This document shows, piece after piece, positions 6,529 through 11,900 of a stretch of 11,900 nt of DNA. Numbering within the stretch: position 1 is the first letter of the stretch; every line of letters starts with the position of its first letter. The DNA lies in assembly GCA_040414675.1 (NCBI GenBank), contig JBEDUN010000038.1, positions 1 through 11,900 on the forward strand, read 5' to 3'. The notes below the pieces were generated by a model that was not told where the DNA came from, made no database searches, and worked only from the letters and a program-made list of their open reading frames with translations. The position numbers and the translations under genes are program-made. Source of the stretch: JARBAU01 sp040414675 (GTDB lineage Archaea; Thermoproteota; Nitrososphaeria; Nitrososphaerales; Nitrososphaeraceae).

Positions 6529-6717
6529 TTAATAGATGTTAATAGGTGTCACATTCCTGTGAATGTTCAAACCTAATTTGATATCTTTGTAGGTTCGATA
6601 TTTCTTTACTAGTTTTGCGGATTTTAAATCATGTTCATGTTCTAATATAACGTAATGTGTAGGTTTATTTCTTATACTTTGTGCTATTTCTTTCGCCAAC
6701 AAACCAATTATTTTCAT
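6529..6717 (-). CDS. Small basic protein of unknown function
   Basis: From ATG 6717 the protein is 62 aa: MKIIGLLAKEIAQSIRNKPT, then HYVILEHEHDLKSAKL and a Lys/Arg-rich part ending near NVTPINIY. A TTG at 6726 is another possible start. It is Lys/Arg-rich with no membrane helix. A well-formed promoter (shared element copy 3 and TATA) lies 38-66 bp upstream of the ATG, which argues it is, or once was, expressed. It ends 18 bp before the broken receiver domain, in another frame, so it could be a surviving end of a decayed gene. No family is recognised. Confidence 0.4.
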   Translation of the reverse strand: MKIIGLLAKEIAQSIRNKPTHYVILEHEHDLKSAKLVKKYRTYKDIKLGLNIHRNVTPINIY

Positions 6718-6753
6718 TTTGTTCAATTCTCTTAATGTTAAAAAACGAATCGT

Positions 6754-6783
6754 TCTATATTATTAAGGTACGATTAGCTAAAT
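6754..6783 (-). promoter_or_regulatory. Promoter: shared element copy 3 plus TATA region
   Basis: Minus strand: ATTTAG (6783-6778), CTAATC, GTACCTTAA (6771-6763), running directly into TTAATAATATAG as TATA box. The predicted start is near 6734, leaving a leader of about 17 nt to the ATG at 6717 or about 8 nt to the TTG at 6726. It is one of the best-formed copies. Confidence 0.55.
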
Positions 6784-7012
6784 CACAATTATAGTAACTG
6801 CATTATAATCTTTCTCTACCTAGAGATTGAGATATTTGAAATAATGACGTGTATCATGTAAATAGTAGATGTTAGTATATATTTGTAGTATAGTTTAGAG
6901 TAAATAACGTTAGTACGTCAGCATTATCATCTATTTGGAATTGGATATGATCTCATACGATATATTTTCTTCTTTAGACAATTGCACCTCAAATCTATTA
7001 TAATAAAATATT
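6784..7012 (+). promoter_or_regulatory. Gene-free spacer ending in the promoter of the small exported protein gene
   Basis: No coding sequence is seen between 6784 and 6990. The only structure is a tight palindrome TCTCTACCTAGAGA near 6813-6826. At its end, TATTATAATAAAATATTG (about 6996-7013) is a TATA-type box; transcription from near 7030 would begin just before the ATG at 7038, the likely original start of the next gene. Confidence 0.35.
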
Positions 7013-7072
7013 GTAATAACCATTACTGAGAAAAAATATGACCAACACAAATATGAGCAAAAAATAACATCT

Positions 7073-7285
7073 TTGGCAATGGTTACTATCATAGCAGTTT
7101 TAGCTATAGCTGCTATGATTGTGCATGGGATTTCAATTCCACAAAATTCGTACGCTGCAACACAAAATAAATCAACCAATGTTCATGATACAGACTGTCT
7201 ACAGGTCGGTCCAGGAAATGTTAATAACAACAAAAACTGTAACCAGCCAGAGGATAGTGGTCCAGACAATTCCACAGATCGCTAG
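7073..7285 (+). CDS. Small exported Cys/Asn-rich protein, N-terminus apparently frameshifted
   Basis: The 70-aa frame starts at TTG 7073 (ATG 7079 in frame) with a hydrophobic signal segment VTIIAVLAIAAMIVHGIS and a probable cleavage site after NSYAA. A mature part of about 40 residues follows, rich in Asn, Asp and Gly with two cysteines (CLQVGPGN and NCNQPED). Small exported proteins of this style are common in Nitrosocosmicus-like genomes; function is unknown. The TATA box predicts transcription from near 7030, just before ATG 7038 and ATG 7053. Those encode MTNTNMSKK and then stop at TAA (7065). Adding one A to the six-A run at 7059-7064 would join that basic N-terminus directly to ITSLAMVTI of this frame. 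So the given start may be an artefact of a one-base deletion. Confidence 0.55.
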   Translation: MAMVTIIAVLAIAAMIVHGISIPQNSYAATQNKSTNVHDTDCLQVGPGNVNNNKNCNQPEDSGPDNSTDR

Positions 7286-7639
7286 AAATCAAAAATACAC
7301 TGATAGATCACCAGCTACCAGTAACTTTTTTTCATAAATAAATAGATTGTACATTAAATAATTCCTGAATCACGGAAGTTGATTCTATTATACCTCTGCT
7401 TTATATACATCAATTCTAACAAAAGATGATTAGTTTTAGTAGGCTTTGGCAGCAAGTTAATCGGTTGCAAAAACTAGCAAACGCATTAGGATAAAGTAGA
7501 TAAATCCTGGTTACATATTACTATATATCTATAGTTTTGTTAGATCAAAATATGAGTTTTCAATATTGAATTATTAGTTGTATCTCGTCTCCGAGCTAAA
7601 ATATTTGGCATCCTACTAAAAATAATAGATCTTACTAAA
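7286..7639. other. Gene-free spacer between convergent genes, with terminator-like features
   Basis: No coding sequence is seen. A run of seven T (7325-7331) lies 40 bp after the small exported protein gene and can end its transcript. GAATCA (7367-7372) and TGATTC (7380-7385) form a 6-bp hairpin with a 7-nt loop. The rest, including a TA-rich stretch near 7523-7537, shows no feature I can name. Confidence 0.4.
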
Positions 7640-8503
7640 TCACGATACTAGTGGCGGCTGAATCTCCCTTACACTCAAGAATTTGATATCCATGTCGTCA
7701 ATGTTATCCCACCTAAAGGTTGCTATAGGACCACCCCAAGTTATTTTCGTACTGAGAGCGCCACCACAGTTATTTTGATTTGTTTGCCAATTTCCCGAGT
7801 CCGTAAACTCTAATGTCTTGTGCCATTCATTGCTCGGGATCTGCGTGTTACCAGACCCATCGTCCATCCATTGTTCCAGTTTTACTATGCCGTCTTGTCT
7901 ATTGTAAAAAATTGCTTTGATGCCAATCCATCGACCTTGTAGAAGATTTGTTGCTTTCTGCTTTTCTGGATTATTAGTCGCATATCCAGCACTAAATTCT
8001 AATTCTTTTTCGAATTTGCTTCTCCCGATTTCATATACATTGGAATGATACGAAGTACCTTCACAGGGATTTTTATCAGTATGAACTCCACCTCGGGAGA
8101 GCAGCTCTATATGGGCAGGGCCATTCCGAGATGAGTTGGTAAAACTATTGACTTTAAAATACCCCGTCATCTCTACGTTCTTCCAATCATTGGGGTTCTG
8201 CATAAATCCTTTCTGAGTCAGCTCCACTTGATCTAAGGCAGCAATCTGATTCTTGGTATAGCCTGTAGAAGTATAGACACCCAATCGAACTTCTGTAGAA
8301 GTCACCTTGAAGGAGCCATCTTCATTTCTAACGAGGTTAAGCGATCCTAAATGAAAGCGCGGATCACTATTTGGATTATTTGACATGTACCATTCTTCTC
8401 CTCTTGGTTTCGTAGAATAGATTTTTTGTATTCCAAATTTATCAACCCCATCTCTAAATATTGGCGGCGAAATATTGAGGGAGTTATAATAATAAGTAGC
8501 CAA
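7640..8503 (-). CDS. Probable exported beta-sandwich protein of unknown function
   Basis: The 287-aa frame (TTG start) is dense in short beta strands and aromatic/Gly turns (VRLGVYTSTGY, NVEMTGYFKVN, WIGIKAIFYN, VKLEQWMDDG, ITWGGPIATFRWDN, IKFLSVREI). This is consistent with a concanavalin-A-like jelly roll such as those of polysaccharide lyases and LamG-type lectins; no catalytic set is certain. One Cys lies in NPCEG and another in NNCGG and they may pair outside the cell. The GGPIATFRWDN ending is familiar from a family of unknown function in soil archaea and bacteria. Upstream, the frame stays open to 8572 and encodes a hydrophobic helix (WIGITWTIIIVTIL) that would anchor or export it, but that part has no ATG and ends at a TGA at 8575-8573. 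The real N-terminus is therefore disrupted or uncertain. Confidence 0.72.
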   Translation of the reverse strand: MATYYYNSLNISPPIFRDGVDKFGIQKIYSTKPRGEEWYMSNNPNSDPRFHLGSLNLVRNEDGSFKVTSTEVRLGVYTSTGYTKNQIAALDQVELTQKGFMQNPNDWKNVEMTGYFKVNSFTNSSRNGPAHIELLSRGGVHTDKNPCEGTSYHSNVYEIGRSKFEKELEFSAGYATNNPEKQKATNLLQGRWIGIKAIFYNRQDGIVKLEQWMDDGSGNTQIPSNEWHKTLEFTDSGNWQTNQNNCGGALSTKITWGGPIATFRWDNIDDMDIKFLSVREIQPPLVS

Positions 8504-8610
8504 GATTGTGACTATAATAATAGTCCATGTAATTCCGATCCATGCGATACAGCGTAACGAATAGATCTTTTCTCAACCTCGGAAATTTAGCATTCATTGT
8601 TACCCGACTT

Positions 8611-8621
8611 TTTATATATAA
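8611..8621 (-). promoter_or_regulatory. TATA box of the beta-sandwich gene
   Basis: Minus strand TTATATATAAA, centred at 8616, predicts transcription from about 8590. The ATGs at 8597 and 8593 sit at that point, as in leaderless genes, while the open frame's TTG at 8503 would need a leader of about 85 nt. No copy of the shared ATTTAG element is present here. Confidence 0.5.
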
Positions 8622-8674
8622 TGTCGTTCACTATTCTACCATAATATTTTACTCTAGATTAACTTTGTTAATTA

Positions 8675-8698
8675 ATTTAGTTAACTGACTTATATAAA
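8675..8698 (+). promoter_or_regulatory. Promoter: degenerate shared element plus TATA box
   Basis: ATTTAG (8675-8680), six bases and then G at the same spacing as other copies, but the right half reads GACTTATA instead of GTACCTTAA. It merges into a strong TATA box TTATATAAA (8690-8698). The predicted start is near 8720-8724, right at the GTG at 8725, which supports a near-leaderless start there. Confidence 0.45.
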
Positions 8699-8724
8699 CA
8701 ATAATTTCACAAAATCTGTAGCGT

Positions 8725-9351
8725 GTGTTAAATATAGGCATAAACATGAATTCTATTCTTGCTTTGGCTGTCATTTGTATTTGTATATATTTGGCAGCTG
8801 GAAATACCATAAGACCAGAAACACAGACCAAAGCAACAACAACTACACCATCAATTTTAGACACTACTTTTTATACCATGGAAAAATTGCATAGATACAG
8901 AGTCTCATATCCGTCAGATTGGAATGTAACATACGATAACGGTTCGATCAGTATCATTAGGTCATCAAACGATCAAGCCATACTAACAATTTCAGTCACA
9001 AACTTATCTTCAAAAAAAACCAATTATACTTTGAATCAATATTTTGGACAAGAAATTAATGATAATAATTCATCAGCAAGAAACAAAAAGTTTGACATCA
9101 AGATTCTAGAATCTATCCCGCATTTGATTTCAGGAAACACCGGATACAAAATAATCTATCTTAATGGAACTCCATCTGGTGGTAGTAATTCTGCTCTGAA
9201 TATCGTAGATAGCAGATCCAAAACTTTAGTAGCTTGGACAGTAACGGATAATAGAATTTACAGAATCTCATGTTCCGCCGATGAATCTAAATACACTATG
9301 TATGCAAATATTTTTACGGATATTATGAATTCTTTTGAACTATTACAATGA
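8725..9351 (+). CDS. Exported PsbP-like protein
   Basis: The 208-aa protein has a hydrophobic signal segment at about 9-25, a Thr-rich linker at 31-42, and a PsbP-like domain from about 48 to the end. Key signs are YRVSYPSDWNV (YPSDW at 62-66), the strand ILTISVTNLS, the helix NYTLNQYFGQE, the strand pair GYKIIYLNG and TLVAWTVTDNRIYRISCSA, and the closing helix YANIFTDIMNSFELL. This is the complete domain order. It would be outside the cell, free or tethered by an uncleaved signal. In archaea the role of this family is not established. Start is GTG 8725 by promoter spacing; ATG 8746 is the alternative. It is a single-gene unit, divergent from the beta-sandwich gene. Confidence 0.82.
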   Translation: MLNIGINMNSILALAVICICIYLAAGNTIRPETQTKATTTTPSILDTTFYTMEKLHRYRVSYPSDWNVTYDNGSISIIRSSNDQAILTISVTNLSSKKTNYTLNQYFGQEINDNNSSARNKKFDIKILESIPHLISGNTGYKIIYLNGTPSGGSNSALNIVDSRSKTLVAWTVTDNRIYRISCSADESKYTMYANIFTDIMNSFELLQ

Positions 9352-9369
9352 TGACTAATTATCAAGTTC

Positions 9370-9413
9370 TTTTCAAGATTCTAAAGTATGAGACGTGAAA
9401 ACCTTAATTTTTT
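9370..9413 (+). terminator. Possible terminator after the PsbP-like gene
   Basis: TTTTCA (9370-9375) and TGAAAA (9396-9401) can form a 6-bp stem with a 20-nt loop, followed by six T (9408-9413). The stem is weak, and in archaea the T-run alone may be enough. It lies 19-62 bp after the stop codon. Confidence 0.35.
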
Positions 9414-9599
9414 ATGGTAGCAAGTAATCAAATCAAGACATATTATTATACTATTATACTAATTCAGTACTCTCTTGTTTACTCCCAAGTGACATTAGCA
9501 CAATGCATAGTACATTCCGAATAACCTTGTATTAACCTAGTTAGGGTAGATTGGAATCATTACATATATTATTCATCCTGTTATTATTATTCTTCAACT
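9414..9599. other. Gene-free AT-rich spacer
   Basis: No gene is seen. It holds a tandem ATTATACT repeat near 9443-9460 and a TATA-like CATATATTATT near 9562-9572. The latter would start plus-strand transcription near 9592, just before the ATG at 9600. Confidence 0.3.
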
Positions 9600-9615
9600 A
9601 TGACATTTTTCTCAT

Positions 9616-9816
9616 TTGTCTCCCTGGGTCTGTGGACTATTTATCGCAATTTGTGTTGTTGCTATTGCTGCGTGTTCTAGTCCTGCTTATTTACTATTCA
9701 ATCATACAGTAGACATATATCATTCTTCATGTGTGATGACATCTGGAATGATAAAATCGACCAGGGCAAAGACTCTAATACTAACTAACGGGCGTCTACC
9801 TCCCATTAGATTTTAG
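9616..9816 (+). CDS. Doubtful small exported protein or gene remnant
   Basis: The 66-aa frame starts at TTG 9616 (after a stop at 9601) and has a hydrophobic segment CGLFIAICVVAIAACSSPAY that looks like a signal, possibly with a lipobox-like AIAAC. About 40 residues with no recognisable domain follow. A TATA-like box near 9566 predicts a start near 9592, and ATG 9600 there encodes MTFFSFVSLGLWTI in another frame before a stop at 9675. A one-base insertion near 9642 would join that to the hydrophobic segment. It may thus be a small exported gene with a frameshifted N-terminus, or chance. Confidence 0.25.
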   Translation: MSPWVCGLFIAICVVAIAACSSPAYLLFNHTVDIYHSSCVMTSGMIKSTRAKTLILTNGRLPPIRF

Positions 9817-10142
9817 CACTCGATCTAATAGCTTAACATAACTTGTTAGTCGAATTAGGCAGCAACCATTCAAATAGAATTTTGCCGTAATAAGATTGCT
9901 TTTACAAGTCCATGTCTCCAATATCTATCTGTCATAGGACCAACATATGAATGCCATAGGAAAACAAAGCAAAGTACTGATGAACTGAGTCTATTCTAAT
10001 TGAGTTTGAGATAGAGTGCACACTATCTCAGGCTTCTTTATTTCCAGGGGCTGTCTGTGTATCTATCGTACATCTGCCAGAAAATCAATTATTTGAAATC
10101 CAAAAAGAAATGAACTTTTGATTTGAAATATTAAAACTACAA
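9817..10142. other. Gene-free region holding a strong palindrome
   Basis: All frames are interrupted by stops and I recognise no gene or gene remnant. The one clear structure is the palindrome at 10007-10030. GGGGCTGTC (10047-10055) resembles insertion-sequence ends, but no inverted partner is visible in the window. Confidence 0.4.
10007..10030. repeat. 24-bp near-perfect palindrome
   Basis: TGAGATAG, a, GTGCAC, a, CTATCTCA: both 8-bp arms and the 6-bp centre are perfectly symmetric, with only the two single A bases between them not pairing. It is about 113 bp downstream of the winged-helix gene that ends at 10143, and no gene lies to its left for 190 bp. It could be a binding site for a dimeric protein, a minus-strand transcript end, or a mobile-element relic. 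Confidence 0.6.
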
Positions 10143-10631
10143 TTAGATTTCGTAATTCATTTTATGATCTGCTCTATACCCAATTTTATAAATTTTTTGA
10201 TTAATAGTATGGTATGGTAAGTGATGATGATAATAATCTTTTTTTAGAATATTCTTTATTTCGTCGTTGTCAATCAAGCAGTCCATAATACAACTCATTT
10301 TGTATTCCGTAGAATCACAAGAGGACATGAGTAAGTCTACTACATTTAGTTTCCAAAATATGTCGAGTGCTTCATCAAGAATTCTAACACCGCGATATAT
10401 TTCTCTACCCAATGCGGTAAGGAAATATTTATCATCATACTTCTTGATTAAATCAGTCTTCAATAATTTAGATACTCGTGGATAATACAGCTTAGAATCC
10501 ACGCTCGCTTCTCTCATTATTTCCTTGCTTTTAATACCATCACCATTCTTATTCATAGATGCTACAGTTCTGAATATATGCATAGATGTACTATCGGAAA
10601 TGGCATCAAAAATCTTGTGTATATATGGCAT
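10143..10631 (-). CDS. Winged-helix transcriptional regulator
   Basis: The 162-aa protein has a winged helix-turn-helix at about 5-85: helix IFDAISDSTSMHIFRTVA, helix IKSKEIMREASV, recognition helix SKLYYPRVSKLLKTDLI, wing KKYDDKYFLTALGREIY. This layout is the ArsR/MarR-like type very frequent in Nitrososphaerota. A second helical part (84-104, ILDEALDIFWKLNVVDLL) probably dimerises. The C-terminus is polar with a His/Tyr cluster (DYYHHHLPYH, about 141-150) that might bind a metal, though this is only a guess. There are no membrane segments. The ATG start is near leaderless. ATGGCAT occurs over the start (10625-10631) and again at 10657-10663, possibly operator half-sites for self-control. 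It stands alone as a transcription unit. Confidence 0.75.
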   Translation of the reverse strand: MPYIHKIFDAISDSTSMHIFRTVASMNKNGDGIKSKEIMREASVDSKLYYPRVSKLLKTDLIKKYDDKYFLTALGREIYRGVRILDEALDIFWKLNVVDLLMSSCDSTEYKMSCIMDCLIDNDEIKNILKKDYYHHHLPYHTINQKIYKIGYRADHKMNYEI

Positions 10632-10777
10632 TATAACAAAACCTCATTTACCAAAAATGGCATAATGAAGCATACTAACGACTATTAACATAAATTCAAC
10701 GTAGATCTTAACCACCCATTTATCAAATATCATGTGAATATATGAACAGCTATAGTTTGTACGACTGAATTGGTTCT

Positions 10778-11452
10778 TCATATAACATTTTCCTTCTTTG
10801 ATTGTGACATAAAAAGACCAGATGAACTAAATGAATTTATCATCTTTTGAAAAATAGGCATATACTTTGACGACTCAGATGTGCCTACATTAGCCAAGAG
10901 CATAAAGGCTTCATTTCCTTTTAAGGACCATGTTTCTGTTGTAGTTATCGGCAGATTATCATCAGTATGGGTATATTCAATTTTATAAAGTGGCAAGCCT
11001 AATGAAGTTGTGAAAGGGGCAGAGCTTATCAGATGAAAATTGCGATATTGAGATTCAAGGGTTGAAATCCTTGCATTGCCAAAATCGATTAGGGATGTGT
11101 CTGGGGAATGTGATTTTAAAACAGAGATCATTAAATTAGGTAGCAATCCTGAATCTTGTTTAGAGCTAGATACAAAACCAACAATAAAATTCCCATCAAA
11201 CTGTATTTTTTCCCAATCAGAGGGATATTGAATCTTTATTCCATAAATAGGATCTTGATACGTCAGATAAGGGAGCATGATCCGATTGTTATAATGGCTA
11301 CCTGCGAGAGATACAGAAACCATGTCGGCACTATTTTTGTGATTATTTTTTGATGAATATGGAACTGGATGCATAAGAATTACAGATACTGTTACTGAAA
11401 TTATAATTAAAACTAGAATTGAGCATACTGCTAAACTTTTCTTCTTTTGCAT
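10778..11452 (-). CDS. Membrane-anchored PsbP-like exported protein
   Basis: From ATG 11452 the protein is 224 aa: a very basic start (MQKKKS), a membrane helix at about 7-27, a polar linker at about 28-60, and a PsbP-like domain from about 63. Signs are YGIKIQYPSDWEKI (YPSDW at 76-80), FIVGFVSS, NLMISVLKSH, PLYKIEYTH, ETWSLKGNEAFMLLANV and the closing helix YMPIFQKMINSF. An in-frame ATG at 11473 adds seven residues, but the TATA box at 11481-11493 predicts transcription from about 11461, which favours 11452. It is divergent from another PsbP-like gene at 11633 and shares with it a promoter region holding two copies of the shared element. Role outside the cell is unknown. Confidence 0.82.
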   Translation of the reverse strand: MQKKKSLAVCSILVLIIISVTVSVILMHPVPYSSKNNHKNSADMVSVSLAGSHYNNRIMLPYLTYQDPIYGIKIQYPSDWEKIQFDGNFIVGFVSSSKQDSGLLPNLMISVLKSHSPDTSLIDFGNARISTLESQYRNFHLISSAPFTTSLGLPLYKIEYTHTDDNLPITTTETWSLKGNEAFMLLANVGTSESSKYMPIFQKMINSFSSSGLFMSQSKKENVI

Positions 11453-11480
11453 ATATTGAAAAGTATTATCCATATCCGAG

Positions 11481-11510
11481 TTTAATTTTTTAAGGTACGC
11501 TTATCTAATT
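11481..11510 (-). promoter_or_regulatory. Promoter: shared element copy 4 plus TATA box
   Basis: Minus strand: AATTAG (11510-11505), ATAAGC, GTACCTTAA (11498-11490), overlapping the TATA-like TTAAAAAATTAAA (11493-11481). The only departure from the consensus is the second base. The predicted start near 11461 leaves a leader of about 9 nt to the ATG at 11452. Confidence 0.6.
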
Positions 11511-11565
11511 AATACAATGAATTGATACCACAATTGTGATAACAATAAGGTAATATTGCATATAC

Positions 11566-11594
11566 ATTTAGTCATATGTACCTTAAATTTTAAT
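11566..11594 (+). promoter_or_regulatory. Promoter: shared element copy 5 plus TATA box
   Basis: Plus strand: ATTTAG (11566-11571), TCATAT, GTACCTTAA (11578-11586), running into TTAAATTTTAAT as TATA box. The predicted start near 11615 leaves a leader of about 18 nt to the ATG at 11633. It mirrors copy 4, so the two divergent PsbP-like genes carry the same element facing outward. Confidence 0.6.
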
Positions 11595-11632
11595 AGATGT
11601 TGACTTGTCACACAAATGTATTAAGAACTGAT

Positions 11633-11900
11633 ATGATGAATACTGTTAGTATATGTGTATTCCTAGCTGGTATTATATTGATATTTATCCTCTCTAGTAT
11701 TACTAATATCAGTTTAGGATCACAAAATTCTATAGTATCAAATGTTTTTACGTACGTCAATTCTACCTTTGGAATCAATATGCAGGTTCCCTCTGATTGG
11801 GATCTACAGGAGGTTGGAAATATATTGAACAGATTCACAGTCACAATTATCCGAGTGACGCCAGCATTTGATATTCATAAATCATTTGATACAGATCCAA
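11633..11900 (+). CDS. PsbP-like exported protein (cut by window edge)
   Basis: An open frame from ATG 11633 runs off the right edge, giving 89 codons. It has a hydrophobic signal segment at about 5-24 (ICVFLAGIILIFILSSI), a short linker, and the start of a PsbP-like domain: YVNSTFGINMQVPSDWDLQE, with VPSDW at 52-56, followed by RFTVTIIRVTP. An in-frame ATG at 11597 exists but lies upstream of the predicted transcription start, so 11633 is preferred. It is the divergent partner of the PsbP-like gene on minus. The antisense frame is only a shadow. Confidence 0.72.
   Translation, partial: MMNTVSICVFLAGIILIFILSSITNISLGSQNSIVSNVFTYVNSTFGINMQVPSDWDLQEVGNILNRFTVTIIRVTPAFDIHKSFDTDP

Noticed and set aside
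6931..7179. Minus-strand 82-aa hydrophobic ORF
   Set aside because: Antisense to the promoter and signal-peptide region of the small exported gene; no upstream promoter seen.
7119..7337. Second plus-strand frame across the small exported gene
   Set aside because: It lacks a signal segment and its composition looks like a shifted reading of the Asn-rich gene.
8649..8864. Minus-strand ORF over the start of the PsbP-like gene
   Set aside because: It covers the plus promoter and signal peptide; no independent support.
10047..10055. GGGGCTGTC as an insertion-sequence terminal repeat
   Set aside because: No inverted partner and no transposase frame lie nearby.
11608..11844. Minus-strand 78-aa ORF at the right end
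   Set aside because: Antisense to the PsbP-like frame that has the signal segment and VPSDW motif.
1..11900. tRNA, rRNA or CRISPR array
   Set aside because: No cloverleaf-like GC-rich segment, rRNA block or regularly spaced repeat series was seen on reading both strands.

Overview
The window looks like chromosomal DNA of an ammonia-oxidising archaeon (Nitrososphaerota, formerly Thaumarchaeota), most like the Nitrososphaera/Nitrosocosmicus group. The reasons are AT-rich DNA, TATA-box promoters about 25 bp before leaderless or short-leader starts, two archaeal winged-helix regulators, many small single-anchor exported proteins, and a repeated PsbP-like exported domain with a Y/V-PSDW motif. 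The organism is inferred from gene style, not from a marker gene.

Left part: a cut-off exported protein (1-242, minus) is followed by a long gap. The gap holds a foldable 61-nt element (437-497) with a good minus-strand promoter behind it. Next comes a tight five-gene minus-strand operon (4464 down to 718): membrane-anchored PsbP-like protein, two-helix membrane protein, ABC ATPase, ABC-2 permease, and a membrane-anchored extracellular beta-domain protein. It reads as one transporter or cell-surface machine. Divergent from it, on plus, is a tandem winged-helix regulator overlapping a four-helix membrane protein (4785-5895).

Middle part (5896-7072) is a decay zone: the C-terminal end of a DDE transposase with an internal stop (plus), abutting a broken response-regulator receiver domain (minus), and then a small basic ORF with a good promoter.

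Right part: a small exported Cys/Asn-rich protein, a probable beta-sandwich exported protein (minus) and a PsbP-like protein (plus). These are followed by roughly 800 bp with almost no convincing coding sequence, a winged-helix regulator (minus), and two divergent PsbP-like genes, the last cut by the window edge.

The most striking signal is a repeated promoter-side element, ATTTAG-N6-GTACCTNAA, found six times with constant spacing, plus one degenerate copy. It lies before all four PsbP-like genes (the degenerate copy before the one at 8725), the tandem winged-helix regulator, the small ORF and the possible small RNA. This suggests a regulon for the exported PsbP-like proteins and the ABC operon. 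A second theme is that the N-termini of two or three exported proteins are out of frame with their likely starts, by single-base shifts or a stop codon.
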